Shown: piece after piece, positions 9,102 to 19,843 of the stretch
Layout of the letters: each line of letters begins with the position of its first letter
Position numbering within the stretch: position 1 is the first letter of the stretch
Assembly: GCF_022843985.1 (NCBI RefSeq)
Contig: NZ_JALHMP010000006.1
Coordinates: forward strand, 1 to 64,000
Length of the DNA: 64,000 nt
Source of the DNA: Phreatobacter sp.
Lineage (GTDB): Bacteria > Pseudomonadota > Alphaproteobacteria > Rhizobiales > Phreatobacteraceae
Reading direction: 5' to 3'
The notes under the pieces: model-generated
Seen by the model: only the letters and a program-made list of their open reading frames with translations
The model's database searches: none
Told to the model about the DNA's origin: nothing
Translations under genes and position numbers: made by a program

Positions 9102-9959
9102 TCAGGCGATCTCCGCCACCTCGTGGAATTTCGCCCGCAGCTCCGTGGCGATCGATCCGGGCGCGCCATTGCCGACCGGCCGGCCGTCGATCTCGACGAT
9201 CGGCATGACGATCGTCGTCGCCGAGGACAGGAAGGCCTCGCGGGCGTTCTGGGCCTCTTCGATGGTGAACTTGCGCTCCTCGATCCTCAACCCCTCGCGC
9301 TCGCACAGGTCGAAGATCGTCGTGCGCGTGATGCCCTTGAGAATGCCGGTATCGGCGAAACGCGTCACCAGGGCGCCGTCCTTGGTGATAATCCAGGCAT
9401 TGGTCGAGGACCCCTCGGTGACGAACCCGTCCGCATCCACCAGCCAGGCCTCGAAGGCGCCCGCCTCGCGCGCCGTCTGCTTGGCGATGCAGTTGGGCAG
9501 CAGGCCGACGGACTTGATGTCGACGCGTTCCCAGCGGTTGTCGGCGACCGAGATGACCTTGACGCCCTTGACGGCGTTCGCCTCGCCCTTGGCAGGATCG
9601 ATGTTCTTGGCGGTGACGACCAGGGCCGGCGGCGTGCCGGGCTTGGGGAAGGCATGGTCGCGGCGGGCAACGCCGCGGGTCACCTGCAGATAGACGAGGC
9701 CGTCACGGACGCGGTTGCGGCGTACCGTTTCCCTGAGGACCATGCCGAGCGGCCGGCGGTCCATGGGCATGGCGATGCGCAATTCGCCGAGCGAGCGCTC
9801 GAGGCGGTCCATGTGGCGCGTCTCGTCGACCAGCCGCCCGCCCTTTACCTCGCAGACCTCATAGACCCCGTCGGCGAATTGGTAGCCGCGATCCTCGATA
9901 TGAACGGCGGCCTCGCCATGGGGCACGTAGCTTCCGTTGACATAGGCGACGCGGGACAT
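9102..9959 (-). CDS. dat: D-amino acid aminotransferase (PLP fold type IV)
   Basis: A 285-residue aminotransferase of the branched-chain/D-amino acid/ADC-lyase fold, predicted to exchange amino groups between D-amino acids and 2-oxo acids. The PLP-binding lysine is Lys149 in the DIKSVGLLPN segment, and the EGSSTNAW motif holding the glutamate that contacts the PLP ring nitrogen is present. This is the usual sequence type annotated as D-alanine transaminase. It follows ntrX after 172 bases without a visible terminator and precedes hfq by 162 bases. Substrate range cannot be read from sequence; branched-chain or 4-amino-4-deoxychorismate activity is less likely. Confidence 0.9.
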   Translation of the reverse strand: MSRVAYVNGSYVPHGEAAVHIEDRGYQFADGVYEVCEVKGGRLVDETRHMDRLERSLGELRIAMPMDRRPLGMVLRETVRRNRVRDGLVYLQVTRGVARRDHAFPKPGTPPALVVTAKNIDPAKGEANAVKGVKVISVADNRWERVDIKSVGLLPNCIAKQTAREAGAFEAWLVDADGFVTEGSSTNAWIITKDGALVTRFADTGILKGITRTTIFDLCEREGLRIEERKFTIEEAQNAREAFLSSATTIVMPIVEIDGRPVGNGAPGSIATELRAKFHEVAEIA

Positions 9960-10131
9960 ACGGCGGCTCCTCGAAGGGCATGGGACGACGACGTGGGATC
10001 AATGACGCTCGACCGGCTTTGCGCAGCGGCGGTCCTTGCCGCAGTGCAACGCCAATCTGCCATGGTTCGCGCAACGGGCGAAACCTGCCGCAGGCGATGG
10101 CGGCGCAAGGCCGCCCTGCCGAAATCGCGGA

Positions 10132-11499
10132 TCACTCCACCGACAGTGCCTTGAGCTTGCGGTGCAGGGCCGAGCGCTCCATGCCGATGAATTCGGCCGT
10201 GCGCGAGATGTTGCCGCCGAACCGGTTGATCTGGGCAGCAAGATATTCGCGCTCGAAGGCCTCGCGGGCCTCACGCAGCGGCAGGGCCATGAGATGCTCG
10301 CCCCCCTGCCCCGTCGGCATGGACGGCGCCGCGGCGCCGACATCCGGCGGCAGCATGGAGACGGAGACCACCGCATCCGGGTCGCCACCGGCCAGGATCA
10401 GCACCCGCTCGATATTGTTGCGCAGCTGGCGCAGATTGCCTGGCCAGTCGTGGGACTGCAGCACCGCCATGGCATCGTCGCCGATCCTGCGACGCGGCAG
10501 GCCCGACACGGTGGCGAGCTGTTCGACGAAATGCTCGACGAGCTCGGGGATATCCTCACGCCTTTCGGCGAGCGAGGGCACGCGGACCGGGACCACGGCA
10601 AGACGGTGGAAGAGGTCCTCGCGGAAACGCCCCTCGGCGATGTCGGCCTGGATGTCGCGGGCAGTCGCCGAGACGATCCGGACGTCGACCTGCACCTTGG
10701 CGGTGCCGCCGACCCGCTGGAAGCTCTGCTCGACCAGAACCCGCAGGATGCGGTTCTGCGTCTCGCGCGGCATTTCCGCGATCTCCTCGATGAAGAGCGT
10801 GCCGCCATGCGCCTCTTCCAGCGCGCCGACCTTGCGGCCCTGGGCGCCGTCGGTCTCGGCGCCGAACAGTTCGATCTCCATGCGATCGGGCGTGATGGCG
10901 GCGGCATTGATCACCACGAAGGGGCCGCTGGCGCGGGCCGACGTCGCATGGATCGTTCTCGCCGTCAGCTCCTTGCCGGCGCCCGACGCGCCGAAGATCA
11001 TGATGCGGCTGTTGGTCGGCGCCACGCGCTCGATCGTCTGGCGAAGCTGGTTCATCGCCGAGGAACGGCCGATCAGCCCGGCTGTCTGCCCCGAGATCTG
11101 GCGCAGTTCCTTGATTTCGCGGCGCAACCGCGAGGTTTCGATCGCCCGTTCGGCGATCAGCACCAGGCGATCGGCCTTGAAGGGCTTCTCGATATAGTCA
11201 TAGGCGCCGCGCTTGATGGCGGATACGGCGGTCTCGATATTGCCGTGGCCCGAAATCATGACGACCGGGACCTCGGGATGGCGCTCCTTGACAACATCGA
11301 GGAGCTGCAGCCCGTCGAGCCGGCTGCCCTGCATCCAGATATCGAGGAAAACCAGGTTGGGGCGCCGCGCCTCGATGGCCGCCAGCGCCTCGTCGGCATT
11401 GCGGGCCGTGCGGGTGCGATAGCCCTCGTCGTCGAGAATGCCGGCGACGATGTCCCGGATATCCGCCTCGTCGTCGACAACGAGAATGTCCCCTGCCAT
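10132..11499 (-). CDS. ntrX: Nitrogen assimilation response regulator NtrX
   Basis: A 455-residue response regulator: receiver domain 1-120 with phosphoacceptor Asp53, AAA+ domain about 140-380 with Walker A GASGAGKE at 170-177, and a Fis-type helix-turn-helix at the C-terminus (GGNISRTAEFIGMERSALH). Two features depart from classical sigma-54 activators. The GAFTGA loop is absent: the equivalent segment at 213-224 reads GAETDGAQGRKV. The Walker B stretch reads LFIEEI rather than LFLDEI. Similar loss in alphaproteobacterial NtrX is known, and such proteins are thought to act partly without sigma-54. The gene starts 20 bases after ntrY, its partner kinase, and the pair controls nitrogen, redox and envelope responses in rhizobia and Brucella. 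Confidence 0.95.
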   Translation of the reverse strand: MAGDILVVDDEADIRDIVAGILDDEGYRTRTARNADEALAAIEARRPNLVFLDIWMQGSRLDGLQLLDVVKERHPEVPVVMISGHGNIETAVSAIKRGAYDYIEKPFKADRLVLIAERAIETSRLRREIKELRQISGQTAGLIGRSSAMNQLRQTIERVAPTNSRIMIFGASGAGKELTARTIHATSARASGPFVVINAAAITPDRMEIELFGAETDGAQGRKVGALEEAHGGTLFIEEIAEMPRETQNRILRVLVEQSFQRVGGTAKVQVDVRIVSATARDIQADIAEGRFREDLFHRLAVVPVRVPSLAERREDIPELVEHFVEQLATVSGLPRRRIGDDAMAVLQSHDWPGNLRQLRNNIERVLILAGGDPDAVVSVSMLPPDVGAAAPSMPTGQGGEHLMALPLREAREAFEREYLAAQINRFGGNISRTAEFIGMERSALHRKLKALSVE

Positions 11500-11519
11500 G
11501 CGTCCTTATCCGTTCTTCG

Positions 11520-13763
11520 TCATTCTGCCGCGGCGGTGGTCTGCATCGCCAGCCGCTGGTCCCTGAAACTGAGCCGGATGAGGGCCCCGCGCTGGTCTCC
11601 GCCGGCCCCTGCGGGCGCGTCATAGAGGCCGAGCCCCCCGCCGTGCTCCTCAAGGATCTTGCCGACGATCGCCAGACCGAGGCCCGTGCCCTTTTCCCGT
11701 GTCGTAACGTAAGGCTCAAGCAGCCTATGACGGTTTTCTTTGGGCAGGCCGATGCCGTTGTCGATGATATCCACCGCATAGAAGGGCTGGCTGGCGGTGA
11801 GCCTGACCATGATCCTGCCCTTGCCGCGAACCTCTTCCGGCACGGCGGCAATGGCCTCCGTGGCGTTCTTGATGATGTTGGTCAGCGCCTGGCTGATCAG
11901 GCGGCGGTCAAAGGAGGCCGGCATCGCCCCTTCCGGAATCTCGTCGACGATCTCGATCTCCGGATAGCCGATGCGCATCATGAAGACCGCCTGACGGACG
12001 GTATCGGCGACGTCCTCCATCTCGAAAACCGGCTTCGGCATGCGGGCGAAGGAGGAGAACTCGTCCACCATGCGCCCGATATCGCCGACCTGGCGGATGA
12101 TCGTGTCGGTGCACTGGTCGAAAACCTCGCGGTCCTCGGTGATGACTCGGCCGTAGCGCCGCTTCAGCCGCTCGGCCGAGAGCTGGATAGGGGTGAGCGG
12201 ATTCTTGATCTCGTGGGCGATGCGGCGGGCAATGTCGGCCCAGGCCGAGGTGCGCTGCGCCACCACGAGATCGGTCACGTCATCGATCGTCACCACCGCG
12301 CCATGGGCCCCGTCCTCGTCGGCTTCCAGCGCCACGCGGACCACCAGCGTGCGCTCCCGCCCGCCCCGCACCAGCATGACCTGGCCCTGGACGATAGGCG
12401 CGCCGCGCGCCGCGCCGGCGATCAGTTCGGCGAATTCCGGGATGGTCTCCGACAGCATGGTGCCGGACAGCGCCGCTTCGCTGACACCGAGGATCTCGAC
12501 CGCGAAACGGTTGAGCAAAGTCACCCGGCCGGCTTCGTCGAGGCCGATCACGCCGGCCGTGACGCCGGCCAGTACCGCCTCGGTGAAGCGCCGGCGGCTG
12601 TCGATCTGGTCGCGGGCGGCGATGAGGTCGGCGCGCTGGTCGCGCAGTTCCCCGGTCATCTTGTTGAACGTGTCGCCGAGATTGGCGAGATCGCCCTCCG
12701 ACTTGCGGATATGGACCTGGACGTCGAGATCGCCGGCGGCGACCTGGTCGGCGGCGCCGATCAGCCGACGGATCGGCTGCACCAGCCGGTTGGCGAAGCT
12801 GAGCCCCAGATAGACCGCCGACAGCGTCACCAGGAAGGCGATGAGCGCGAACATCAGCGCGAAGGCGATCTGCAGACCGAGCCGCCTTGACTGCAGCGCC
12901 TGGTACTCGAACAGGCCGGACTGGGTCGCCCGGAGGTGCTGGGCGATCTGCGGGCTGATCTGCCGCACGACATACAGGATCTCGTTGCCGCCGCGCTGCA
13001 TCTTGAGGATGGCTTCGATGAAGTCGCGGTCCTCGCGCGAGGAGACATTGGCGATGATGTCGTCGGTCTTGCTGACCTCGTCGAGGATCGAGGCGGGAAC
13101 GGTGAAATCCCCCTGCATCGGCACGTCGGCACGATCGACCACCGAACCGTCGCTCTTCAGGATCCGCACGACCGTCAGGCCGCGCACCATGGCCTGGGCG
13201 GTCAGGAACCGTTCGAAATTCACCTCCGTCGTGGTGAGCGAGCGCACGCGCTCGATGTCCTGCACCAGCGCCGCCGCCTCGGCGCGGACCACCGAGACCT
13301 GTTCGTTGAGATAGGCATTGGCGAGATTGGCCGAGGCCTCCACCGACTGGCGCACGCTGCCGGAAAAGATGCTCTCGAGTCCCCTGTCGAGGGTGATCGA
13401 GGCGGCGATGGCGATGACCGCGACCGGCACCGAGGCGACGATCGCGAAGAGCCTCACGACACGCTCGTGCAGCCGGGAGGCCGCCTGCCCGGCCCGGCGC
13501 GCCCGCCGCAGCACCATGATTTCCCGGACGATGAGGAAGATCAGCGCGCAGACCAGCAGCCCATCGATGATGAGGACGGTGAGGACGACCTCGTGGGTCG
13601 CCGAAATCGGCAGCAGGCCGGTGACGAGCAGGAAGGTGATCAGGCCGAAAAACAGCGCCACGCCGACCATGATCGGCCCGGCCCGTCGCGCGCGCAGGCG
13701 CGGCATTAAGGCAGAGCCGTCGGCCGGGGCAAGAGGCGTCGCGGGCTGCGCGGTATCGGTCAT
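11520..13763 (-). CDS. ntrY: Membrane sensor histidine kinase NtrY
   Basis: A 747-residue membrane kinase. Hydrophobic segments lie near 30-52, 57-80, 104-122 and 298-320; between the last two is an extracytoplasmic sensor region. A HAMP linker (321-372) and a PAS domain (about 392-500) precede the HisKA domain with phospho-accepting His517 ([15 protein letters not shown]) and the ATPase domain with N-box TNIIKNATEA and G-boxes DNGIGLP and GTGLGLAI. It phosphorylates NtrX; some alphaproteobacterial NtrY proteins also act on NtrC. The gap of 152 bases to ntrC upstream has no recognisable terminator and may hold an ntrYX promoter. Confidence 0.95.
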   Translation of the reverse strand: MTDTAQPATPLAPADGSALMPRLRARRAGPIMVGVALFFGLITFLLVTGLLPISATHEVVLTVLIIDGLLVCALIFLIVREIMVLRRARRAGQAASRLHERVVRLFAIVASVPVAVIAIAASITLDRGLESIFSGSVRQSVEASANLANAYLNEQVSVVRAEAAALVQDIERVRSLTTTEVNFERFLTAQAMVRGLTVVRILKSDGSVVDRADVPMQGDFTVPASILDEVSKTDDIIANVSSREDRDFIEAILKMQRGGNEILYVVRQISPQIAQHLRATQSGLFEYQALQSRRLGLQIAFALMFALIAFLVTLSAVYLGLSFANRLVQPIRRLIGAADQVAAGDLDVQVHIRKSEGDLANLGDTFNKMTGELRDQRADLIAARDQIDSRRRFTEAVLAGVTAGVIGLDEAGRVTLLNRFAVEILGVSEAALSGTMLSETIPEFAELIAGAARGAPIVQGQVMLVRGGRERTLVVRVALEADEDGAHGAVVTIDDVTDLVVAQRTSAWADIARRIAHEIKNPLTPIQLSAERLKRRYGRVITEDREVFDQCTDTIIRQVGDIGRMVDEFSSFARMPKPVFEMEDVADTVRQAVFMMRIGYPEIEIVDEIPEGAMPASFDRRLISQALTNIIKNATEAIAAVPEEVRGKGRIMVRLTASQPFYAVDIIDNGIGLPKENRHRLLEPYVTTREKGTGLGLAIVGKILEEHGGGLGLYDAPAGAGGDQRGALIRLSFRDQRLAMQTTAAAE

Positions 13764-13915
13764 CCGGCGATCATCTCCGGAGAGTTCGGCGGAAAGCCGG
13801 CGCGGCGAACCGTCGACCCCTCTTCGGGACTCAAGGGTGACCCTCTTACAACAACTGTGACCGAAACGTCACGCCCTCGCGAGGATCCCAACGCGATCGT
13901 GAGGCCGCGTGGCAA

Positions 13916-15355
<1,440 letters not shown>

Positions 15356-15365
15356 ATGAACCTCT

Positions 15366-16490
15366 TCAGAGCGCTTTGCGGCCGTTGGCGTCGGAATGGG
15401 AGACGCGGGCCATGGGCAGGAGGATGCGGAAAACTGTCTTGCGCGGCTGGCTGTCGCATTCGACGATGCCGCCGTGATCGCCGACGATCTTGGCGACCAG
15501 GGCGAGGCCGAGGCCGGTGCCCGAACTCTTGGTGGTCACGAACGGATCGAAGAGATGCGGCATCAGGTCGTCCGGCACGCCCGGACCGTTATCACGCACA
15601 CAGACCTCCAGCGGCAGCGCGACACGGCTCGATAGGCCGGGCATGGTAAGCCGGACGCCGGGACGGAAGGCTGTCGTCAGCAGGATCTCGCCGTCACCCG
15701 CCTGCTCGCCGATGGCCTCGGCGGCGTTCTTGACGAGGTTGAGGAACACCTGGATCAGCTGGTCGCGGTTGCCGAAGACCGGCGGCAGCGACGGGTCATA
15801 TTCCTCAACGAAGCGGATGTGGCGGGCAAAGCCCGACTGCGACAGCTTCTTCACATGTTCCAGCACGACGTGGATGTTGACCGGCTGGCGCTCGACCGGG
15901 CGCTCGTCGGAGAACACCTCCATGCGGTCGACCAGCTTCACGATCCGGTCGGCCTCGTCACAGATCAGCCGGGTCAGCGTCCGGTCCTGATCGTCCACCG
16001 AGGCTTCAAGGAGCTGCGCCGCGCCACGGATGCCGGACAGCGGATTCTTGATCTCGTGGGCCAGCATCGCCGCCAGCGCCGTGACCGAGCGGGCTGCGCC
16101 GCGATGGGTCAGCTGACGGTCCATCTTGTCGGCAATGGTGCGCTCCTGCAGCATCACGACGACGTCGCCCGGGCGCTCGGCGAGCGGGGCGACATAGATG
16201 TCGACGATCCGCTCGTGGCCGTTGCGCGGCGTGCCAAGGTCGACCTTGTATTCATTCACCGGCGCATGCCGGTCGCGGACCTGGTCGACCAGGGCAAGGA
16301 GCGGGCTGCCGAAAGGCACGAGTTCCTTCAGCGCGTGGCGCTTCAGCACCGAGATCGACGCCTGGAAGAAGCCTTCCGCCGCTGCGTTGCCGTCGAGGAC
16401 CATGCCCGTCGCCGAAACGCTGATGACAGGGTGCGGCAGGGCGTTGAGAATCGAATCATGCACGGAGAGAACCTGCGCCGAGCCCTTCAT
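15366..16490 (-). CDS. ntrB: Nitrogen regulation sensor kinase/phosphatase NtrB
   Basis: A soluble 374-residue kinase that phosphorylates or dephosphorylates NtrC under control of PII protein. An N-terminal PAS domain (about 10-120) is followed by the H-box with His145 ([15 protein letters not shown]) and an ATPase domain with N-box LVKNAAEA and G-boxes DNGPGVP and GTGLGLAL. The start chosen is the ATG in an ATGA overlap with the dusB stop; the open frame further upstream is only the antisense-like continuation inside dusB. The order dusB-ntrB-ntrC is the classical nifR3-ntrBC operon of alphaproteobacteria. Confidence 0.96.
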   Translation of the reverse strand: MKGSAQVLSVHDSILNALPHPVISVSATGMVLDGNAAAEGFFQASISVLKRHALKELVPFGSPLLALVDQVRDRHAPVNEYKVDLGTPRNGHERIVDIYVAPLAERPGDVVVMLQERTIADKMDRQLTHRGAARSVTALAAMLAHEIKNPLSGIRGAAQLLEASVDDQDRTLTRLICDEADRIVKLVDRMEVFSDERPVERQPVNIHVVLEHVKKLSQSGFARHIRFVEEYDPSLPPVFGNRDQLIQVFLNLVKNAAEAIGEQAGDGEILLTTAFRPGVRLTMPGLSSRVALPLEVCVRDNGPGVPDDLMPHLFDPFVTTKSSGTGLGLALVAKIVGDHGGIVECDSQPRKTVFRILLPMARVSHSDANGRKAL

Positions 16491-17527
16491 GCCGCCCGCC
16501 TCCACCGGAACCGGTCGTAGCTCTCGGCCATCGCCGCGATCACCCGGCCCGGATCCTCCGATGTGAGGACGCTGCCACGGGCCTCGGCGAGGGTCGCGGA
16601 ATCGGCGCCGCAGGTGGCGGCGGCCGCATCCAGAGCCCATCCCAAATGCTTGCGCGCATGGCGGATGCCGACGGCGCGCCCGTAATGGGTGAGCTGGGCC
16701 TCGTAGAGTTCGATGGCGCAGGACAATTGCGTCGCAAGGTCCGGATCGGCTGGAACCGGCGCGCCGGCGAGATGGGCGGCGATCTGCGCCGGCAGCCAGG
16801 GCCGCCCCTGGGCAGCGCGGCCGATCATCACCGCATCCGCCCCGGACTGGGCGAGACAGAGGCGCGCGTCCTCCGGCGTCGTGATGTCGCCATTGGCGAC
16901 CAGCGGCAACGGTACCGCCCCGCGAACGGCGCCGATGGCATGCCAGTCGGCCCGGCCCTTGTAGAATTGCTGGCGCGTGCGGCCATGGACCGTGACGAGC
17001 GCAACGCCCGCCTGCGCGGCGCGGCGCGCCAGTTGCGCAGCGTTGAGCGAGGCGTGGTCCCAGCCGAGCCGCATCTTCAGCGTCACCGGTGCATCGACGG
17101 CGGCGACCGTCGCGGCGATCAGCCGCTCGGCATGGTCGAGATCGCGCATCAGCGCCGATCCGGCATAGCCGCCGGTCACGCGCTTGGCCGGGCAGCCCAT
17201 ATTGATGTCGATGATGTCGGCGCCCGCTGCGACCGCGATCCTCGCGCCCTCGCCCATCCAGTACGGGTCGCAGCCGGCGATCTGCACCACATGCGGCGAC
17301 AGGCCCTCGCCTTCCGCGCGCAGCCGTGCCTCTTCCTCGCCAGCGGCGAGCCCGTCGCCCGGAACCATTTCCGACACGGTCCAGCCCACACCGAACCGCG
17401 CCACCATGCGCCTGAAAGGCGCGTCCGTGATTCCGGACATGGGGGCGAGGGCGACGGGGGATGCCATCTCGAACGGCCCGATCGACAGCACACGCCGTAA
17501 CGGCGCTTCGGTCGATGGGTTTCTCAT
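16487..17527 (-). CDS. dusB: tRNA-dihydrouridine synthase (NifR3/DusB family)
   Basis: A 346-residue FMN-dependent enzyme that reduces uridine to dihydrouridine in the tRNA D-loop. The TIM barrel shows the entry motif [13 protein letters not shown], the catalytic Cys112 in [19 protein letters not shown], the phosphate-binding ANGDI and MIGRAAQG, and a C-terminal helical domain with RKHLGWAL. The start is ATG at 17527, with AGG about seven bases before it; an in-frame TTG ten codons upstream lacks support. It heads the dusB-ntrB-ntrC operon, the gene historically called nifR3, and is divergent from ispDF. Confidence 0.95.
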   Translation of the reverse strand: MRNPSTEAPLRRVLSIGPFEMASPVALAPMSGITDAPFRRMVARFGVGWTVSEMVPGDGLAAGEEEARLRAEGEGLSPHVVQIAGCDPYWMGEGARIAVAAGADIIDINMGCPAKRVTGGYAGSALMRDLDHAERLIAATVAAVDAPVTLKMRLGWDHASLNAAQLARRAAQAGVALVTVHGRTRQQFYKGRADWHAIGAVRGAVPLPLVANGDITTPEDARLCLAQSGADAVMIGRAAQGRPWLPAQIAAHLAGAPVPADPDLATQLSCAIELYEAQLTHYGRAVGIRHARKHLGWALDAAAATCGADSATLAEARGSVLTSEDPGRVIAAMAESYDRFRWRRAA

Positions 17528-17555
17528 TAAACTGCCTATTTCGTAAGCGTGATGC

Positions 17556-17582
17556 AATGATGCCTACACTTTAGACATCATT
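17556..17582. promoter_or_regulatory. Inverted repeat in the dusB/ispDF divergent promoter region
   Basis: Between the divergent starts of dusB and ispDF lies AATGATG (17556-17562), a 13-base AT-rich spacer, then CATCATT (17576-17582), a perfect 7-bp inverted repeat. The whole tract 17525-17585 is much more AT-rich than its surroundings, as expected of a promoter/operator. Neither a clear sigma-70 box pair nor a known operator consensus was recognised, so the role is unproven. Confidence 0.35.
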
Positions 17583-17669
17583 TTCCGCGCTGCACAAGAG
17601 GCGTGCCGCACGACAAGACAGGTCGTGGTGAACGCGCTAGGGAAGACGCTGAAAACCTGGACGCCGCGC

Positions 17670-18860
17670 ATGCGCTCGCAACCCTCCGTCGCAGCTCTCA
17701 TCGTCGCCGCCGGTCGCGGCACCCGCGCCGGCGGCAACGTGCCGAAGCAATATCGCAGCATCGCCGGCCGCCCCCTGCTCGATCGCACGGTGGAGGCTTT
17801 CCGGCTGCATGACCGAGTGGCTCGCGTCCTCGTCGTGATCGGCGAGGACGACCACAGCTTCTACGCGGCGGCGATGACCCCGTCGGACAAGCTTCTGGCC
17901 CCGGTTGTCGGTGGCGCCGTGCGGCAGGCATCGGTCCTGGCCGGGCTGGAAGCGCTCGCTGACACAGCCCCCGACATCGTGCTCGTCCATGATGCGGCGC
18001 GACCCTTCCTGTCAGCCGGCCTGATCGCTACGGCAATCGAATCGGTCTCGCGCGGGGCCTTGTCCGCGGTGCCGGGCCTCGCCGTGGTCGACACGATCAA
18101 GGTGGTCGATGGTGACGGTCGTGTGACGGGCACGCCTGATCGCGCCACCCTGCGCGCGATCCAGACCCCGCAGGCCTTCGCCTATGCGGCCCTGCGCGAG
18201 GCCCATCGCCGGGCGGCGATCGCCGGCATCGCCGCCCTGACCGACGACGCCGCGGTGATGGAATGGGCCGGCCATGCGGTCGCGGTCTTTCCCGGCGAGC
18301 CGGGCAATGTGAAACTGACACATCCCGAGGATTTCGATGCGGCGGAACGGCGGATGCAGGCGGCGATGAACGACGTCAGGGTCGGCCAGGGCTATGACGT
18401 CCACGCCTTTGCCGAAGGCGACCATGTCTGGCTCGGCGGCGTGCGCATCGCCCATGACCGCGGGGTCATCGCCCATTCCGACGGCGACGTGGTGCTCCAT
18501 GCCGCGACCGACGCGATCCTCGGGGCGCTGGCAGACGGTGATATCGGCACCCATTTCCCGCCGAGCGACGTCCAGTGGAAGGGGGCCTCGTCCGACCACT
18601 TCCTCGCCCATGCGGCGCGGCTCCTGGCCGATCGCGGTGGCCGCCTCGCCATGCTGGACGTGACGGTGGTCTGCGAGGCGCCGAAGATCGGCCCGCACCG
18701 CGAGGCGATCCGCGCCCGCATGGCCGCGATCCTCGGCGTTGGCCTGGACCGCATCGCCATCAAGGCGACGACCAGCGAGAAGATGGGCTTCACCGGCCGG
18801 CGCGAGGGCCTCGCCGCCCTCGCACTCGCCACCATCCGCCTGCCGGGAGACGGTGCATGA
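17670..18860 (+). CDS. ispDF: Bifunctional MEP pathway enzyme IspD-IspF
   Basis: A 396-residue fusion of two steps of isoprenoid precursor synthesis. Residues 1 to about 230 are the IspD cytidylyltransferase (nucleotide-binding [17 protein letters not shown] and the HDAARPF motif), which makes CDP-methylerythritol. Residues about 235-396 are IspF, the 2,4-cyclodiphosphate synthase (metal site [21 protein letters not shown] and the [10 protein letters not shown] signature). Fusions of this kind are typical of alphaproteobacteria, where IspE is separate. The frame is open from a GTG at 17625, but the ATG here starts at the conserved domain. dxr of the same pathway is encoded near 58 kb. It overlaps cinA by ATGA. 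Confidence 0.95.
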   Translation: MRSQPSVAALIVAAGRGTRAGGNVPKQYRSIAGRPLLDRTVEAFRLHDRVARVLVVIGEDDHSFYAAAMTPSDKLLAPVVGGAVRQASVLAGLEALADTAPDIVLVHDAARPFLSAGLIATAIESVSRGALSAVPGLAVVDTIKVVDGDGRVTGTPDRATLRAIQTPQAFAYAALREAHRRAAIAGIAALTDDAAVMEWAGHAVAVFPGEPGNVKLTHPEDFDAAERRMQAAMNDVRVGQGYDVHAFAEGDHVWLGGVRIAHDRGVIAHSDGDVVLHAATDAILGALADGDIGTHFPPSDVQWKGASSDHFLAHAARLLADRGGRLAMLDVTVVCEAPKIGPHREAIRARMAAILGVGLDRIAIKATTSEKMGFTGRREGLAALALATIRLPGDGA

Positions 18861-19384
18861 GCCCGACCGAGATCGACGCCCTCGCCACCGCGGTCCTCGC
18901 CGCCTGCCGGGCGCGCGGATTGATGACGGTGACGGCCGAGAGTTGCACCGGCGGCCTCGTCAGCGCGGCGCTCACCGCCATTGCCGGCTCCTCCGACGTG
19001 GTCGATCGGGGCTTCGTCACCTACACCAACGAAGCCAAGCAGGAGATGCTCGGCGTACCGGCGTCGACGCTCGCGACCCATGGCGCCGTCTCCCCCCAGA
19101 CGGCCGCCGCCATGGCCGCCGGGGCTCTTGCACGGTCGCGCGCCCAGATCGCCGTCTCCGTCACCGGCATTGCCGGCCCCGGCGGCGCGACGCCGGGCAA
19201 GCCCGTCGGCCTCGTCCATTTCGCCGCGCAACGCGGCGACCAAGTGGTCCTTCGCGAGGAGCGCTTCGGCCCCATCGGCCGGGAGGCGGTGCGCGCGGCG
19301 AGCGTACGCGTCGCGCTTGGAATGCTGCTCGACCTTGCCGCGGCGGACGGTCAGGCTGCCGGAGACGCGCCAGGCCGTCCGTAA
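18857..19384 (+). CDS. CinA-family nicotinamide-nucleotide amidohydrolase
   Basis: A 175-residue stand-alone CinA C-terminal domain (PncC type), predicted to deamidate nicotinamide mononucleotide to nicotinate mononucleotide in pyridine nucleotide recycling. The catalytic-region motifs TAESCTGGL and [16 protein letters not shown] and the VTGIAGPGG loop are all present. The N-terminal molybdopterin-like COG1058 domain of full CinA is missing, as in E. coli YgaD/PncC. It is coupled to ispDF by ATGA. Its 3' end overlaps the 3' end of the opposing ratA gene by 34 bp. Confidence 0.9.
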   Translation: MSPTEIDALATAVLAACRARGLMTVTAESCTGGLVSAALTAIAGSSDVVDRGFVTYTNEAKQEMLGVPASTLATHGAVSPQTAAAMAAGALARSRAQIAVSVTGIAGPGGATPGKPVGLVHFAAQRGDQVVLREERFGPIGREAVRAASVRVALGMLLDLAAADGQAAGDAPGRP

Positions 19385-19824
19385 ACCGCATCGGCCCGCG
19401 CCTCGAAGGCCTCGGCGAAGCGCCGGAAGGCCGCGTCGAAGACGGCACCCATGACGAGGGCGAGCGCCCGCGAGCGGAACTCGTAGTCGATGGAGAAGGA
19501 GACGCGCGCTCCCTCCCCGTCGGCGGTGAACCGCCAGTGGTTTTCCAGCCGCGAGAACGGGCCGTCGATATATTCGGCGACAATGTGAAGCCGCGGGCGG
19601 TCGAGGGTGACGCGGCTGGTAAAGGTCTCGCGCAGCGGCCCATAGGACACCGTCATGTCGGCGACGAGGATCGCGATGCCGTCGTCGCCCGCGTTGACCC
19701 GCCGACGCACCTTGAGGGCCTCGCAGAGCGGCACGAAAAGCGGATACTGGTCCACATCGGCGACGAGGTCGAACATCTGTCCGGGTCGGTGGCCGACCCG
19801 CCGCTCGGTCTTGAAGACGGGCAT
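19351..19824 (-). CDS. RatA/Coq10-family START-domain protein
   Basis: A 157-residue protein of the polyketide cyclase/START superfamily, beginning with the family's conserved FKTERRVGHRP...MFDLVADVDQYPLFVPLC pattern. Bacterial members are annotated as the RatA toxin, which blocks ribosome subunit joining in E. coli, but mitochondrial and alphaproteobacterial relatives (Coq10) bind ubiquinone and support respiration. Its position 19 bases after lipA is conserved in alphaproteobacteria and fits a respiratory or lipid role better than a toxin; no antitoxin gene is adjacent. The ATG chosen begins the domain; the frame stays open upstream into the end of lipA. Confidence 0.88.
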   Translation of the reverse strand: MPVFKTERRVGHRPGQMFDLVADVDQYPLFVPLCEALKVRRRVNAGDDGIAILVADMTVSYGPLRETFTSRVTLDRPRLHIVAEYIDGPFSRLENHWRFTADGEGARVSFSIDYEFRSRALALVMGAVFDAAFRRFAEAFEARADAVYGRPGASPAA

Positions 19825-19843
19825 GAAGAGGCCTCGCCCGAAC

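Noticed and set aside
19351-19824. RatA as half of a toxin-antitoxin system
   Set aside because: No antitoxin-like gene adjoins it, and the lipA-linked START-domain family in alphaproteobacteria is more plausibly a Coq10-like ubiquinone-binding protein.
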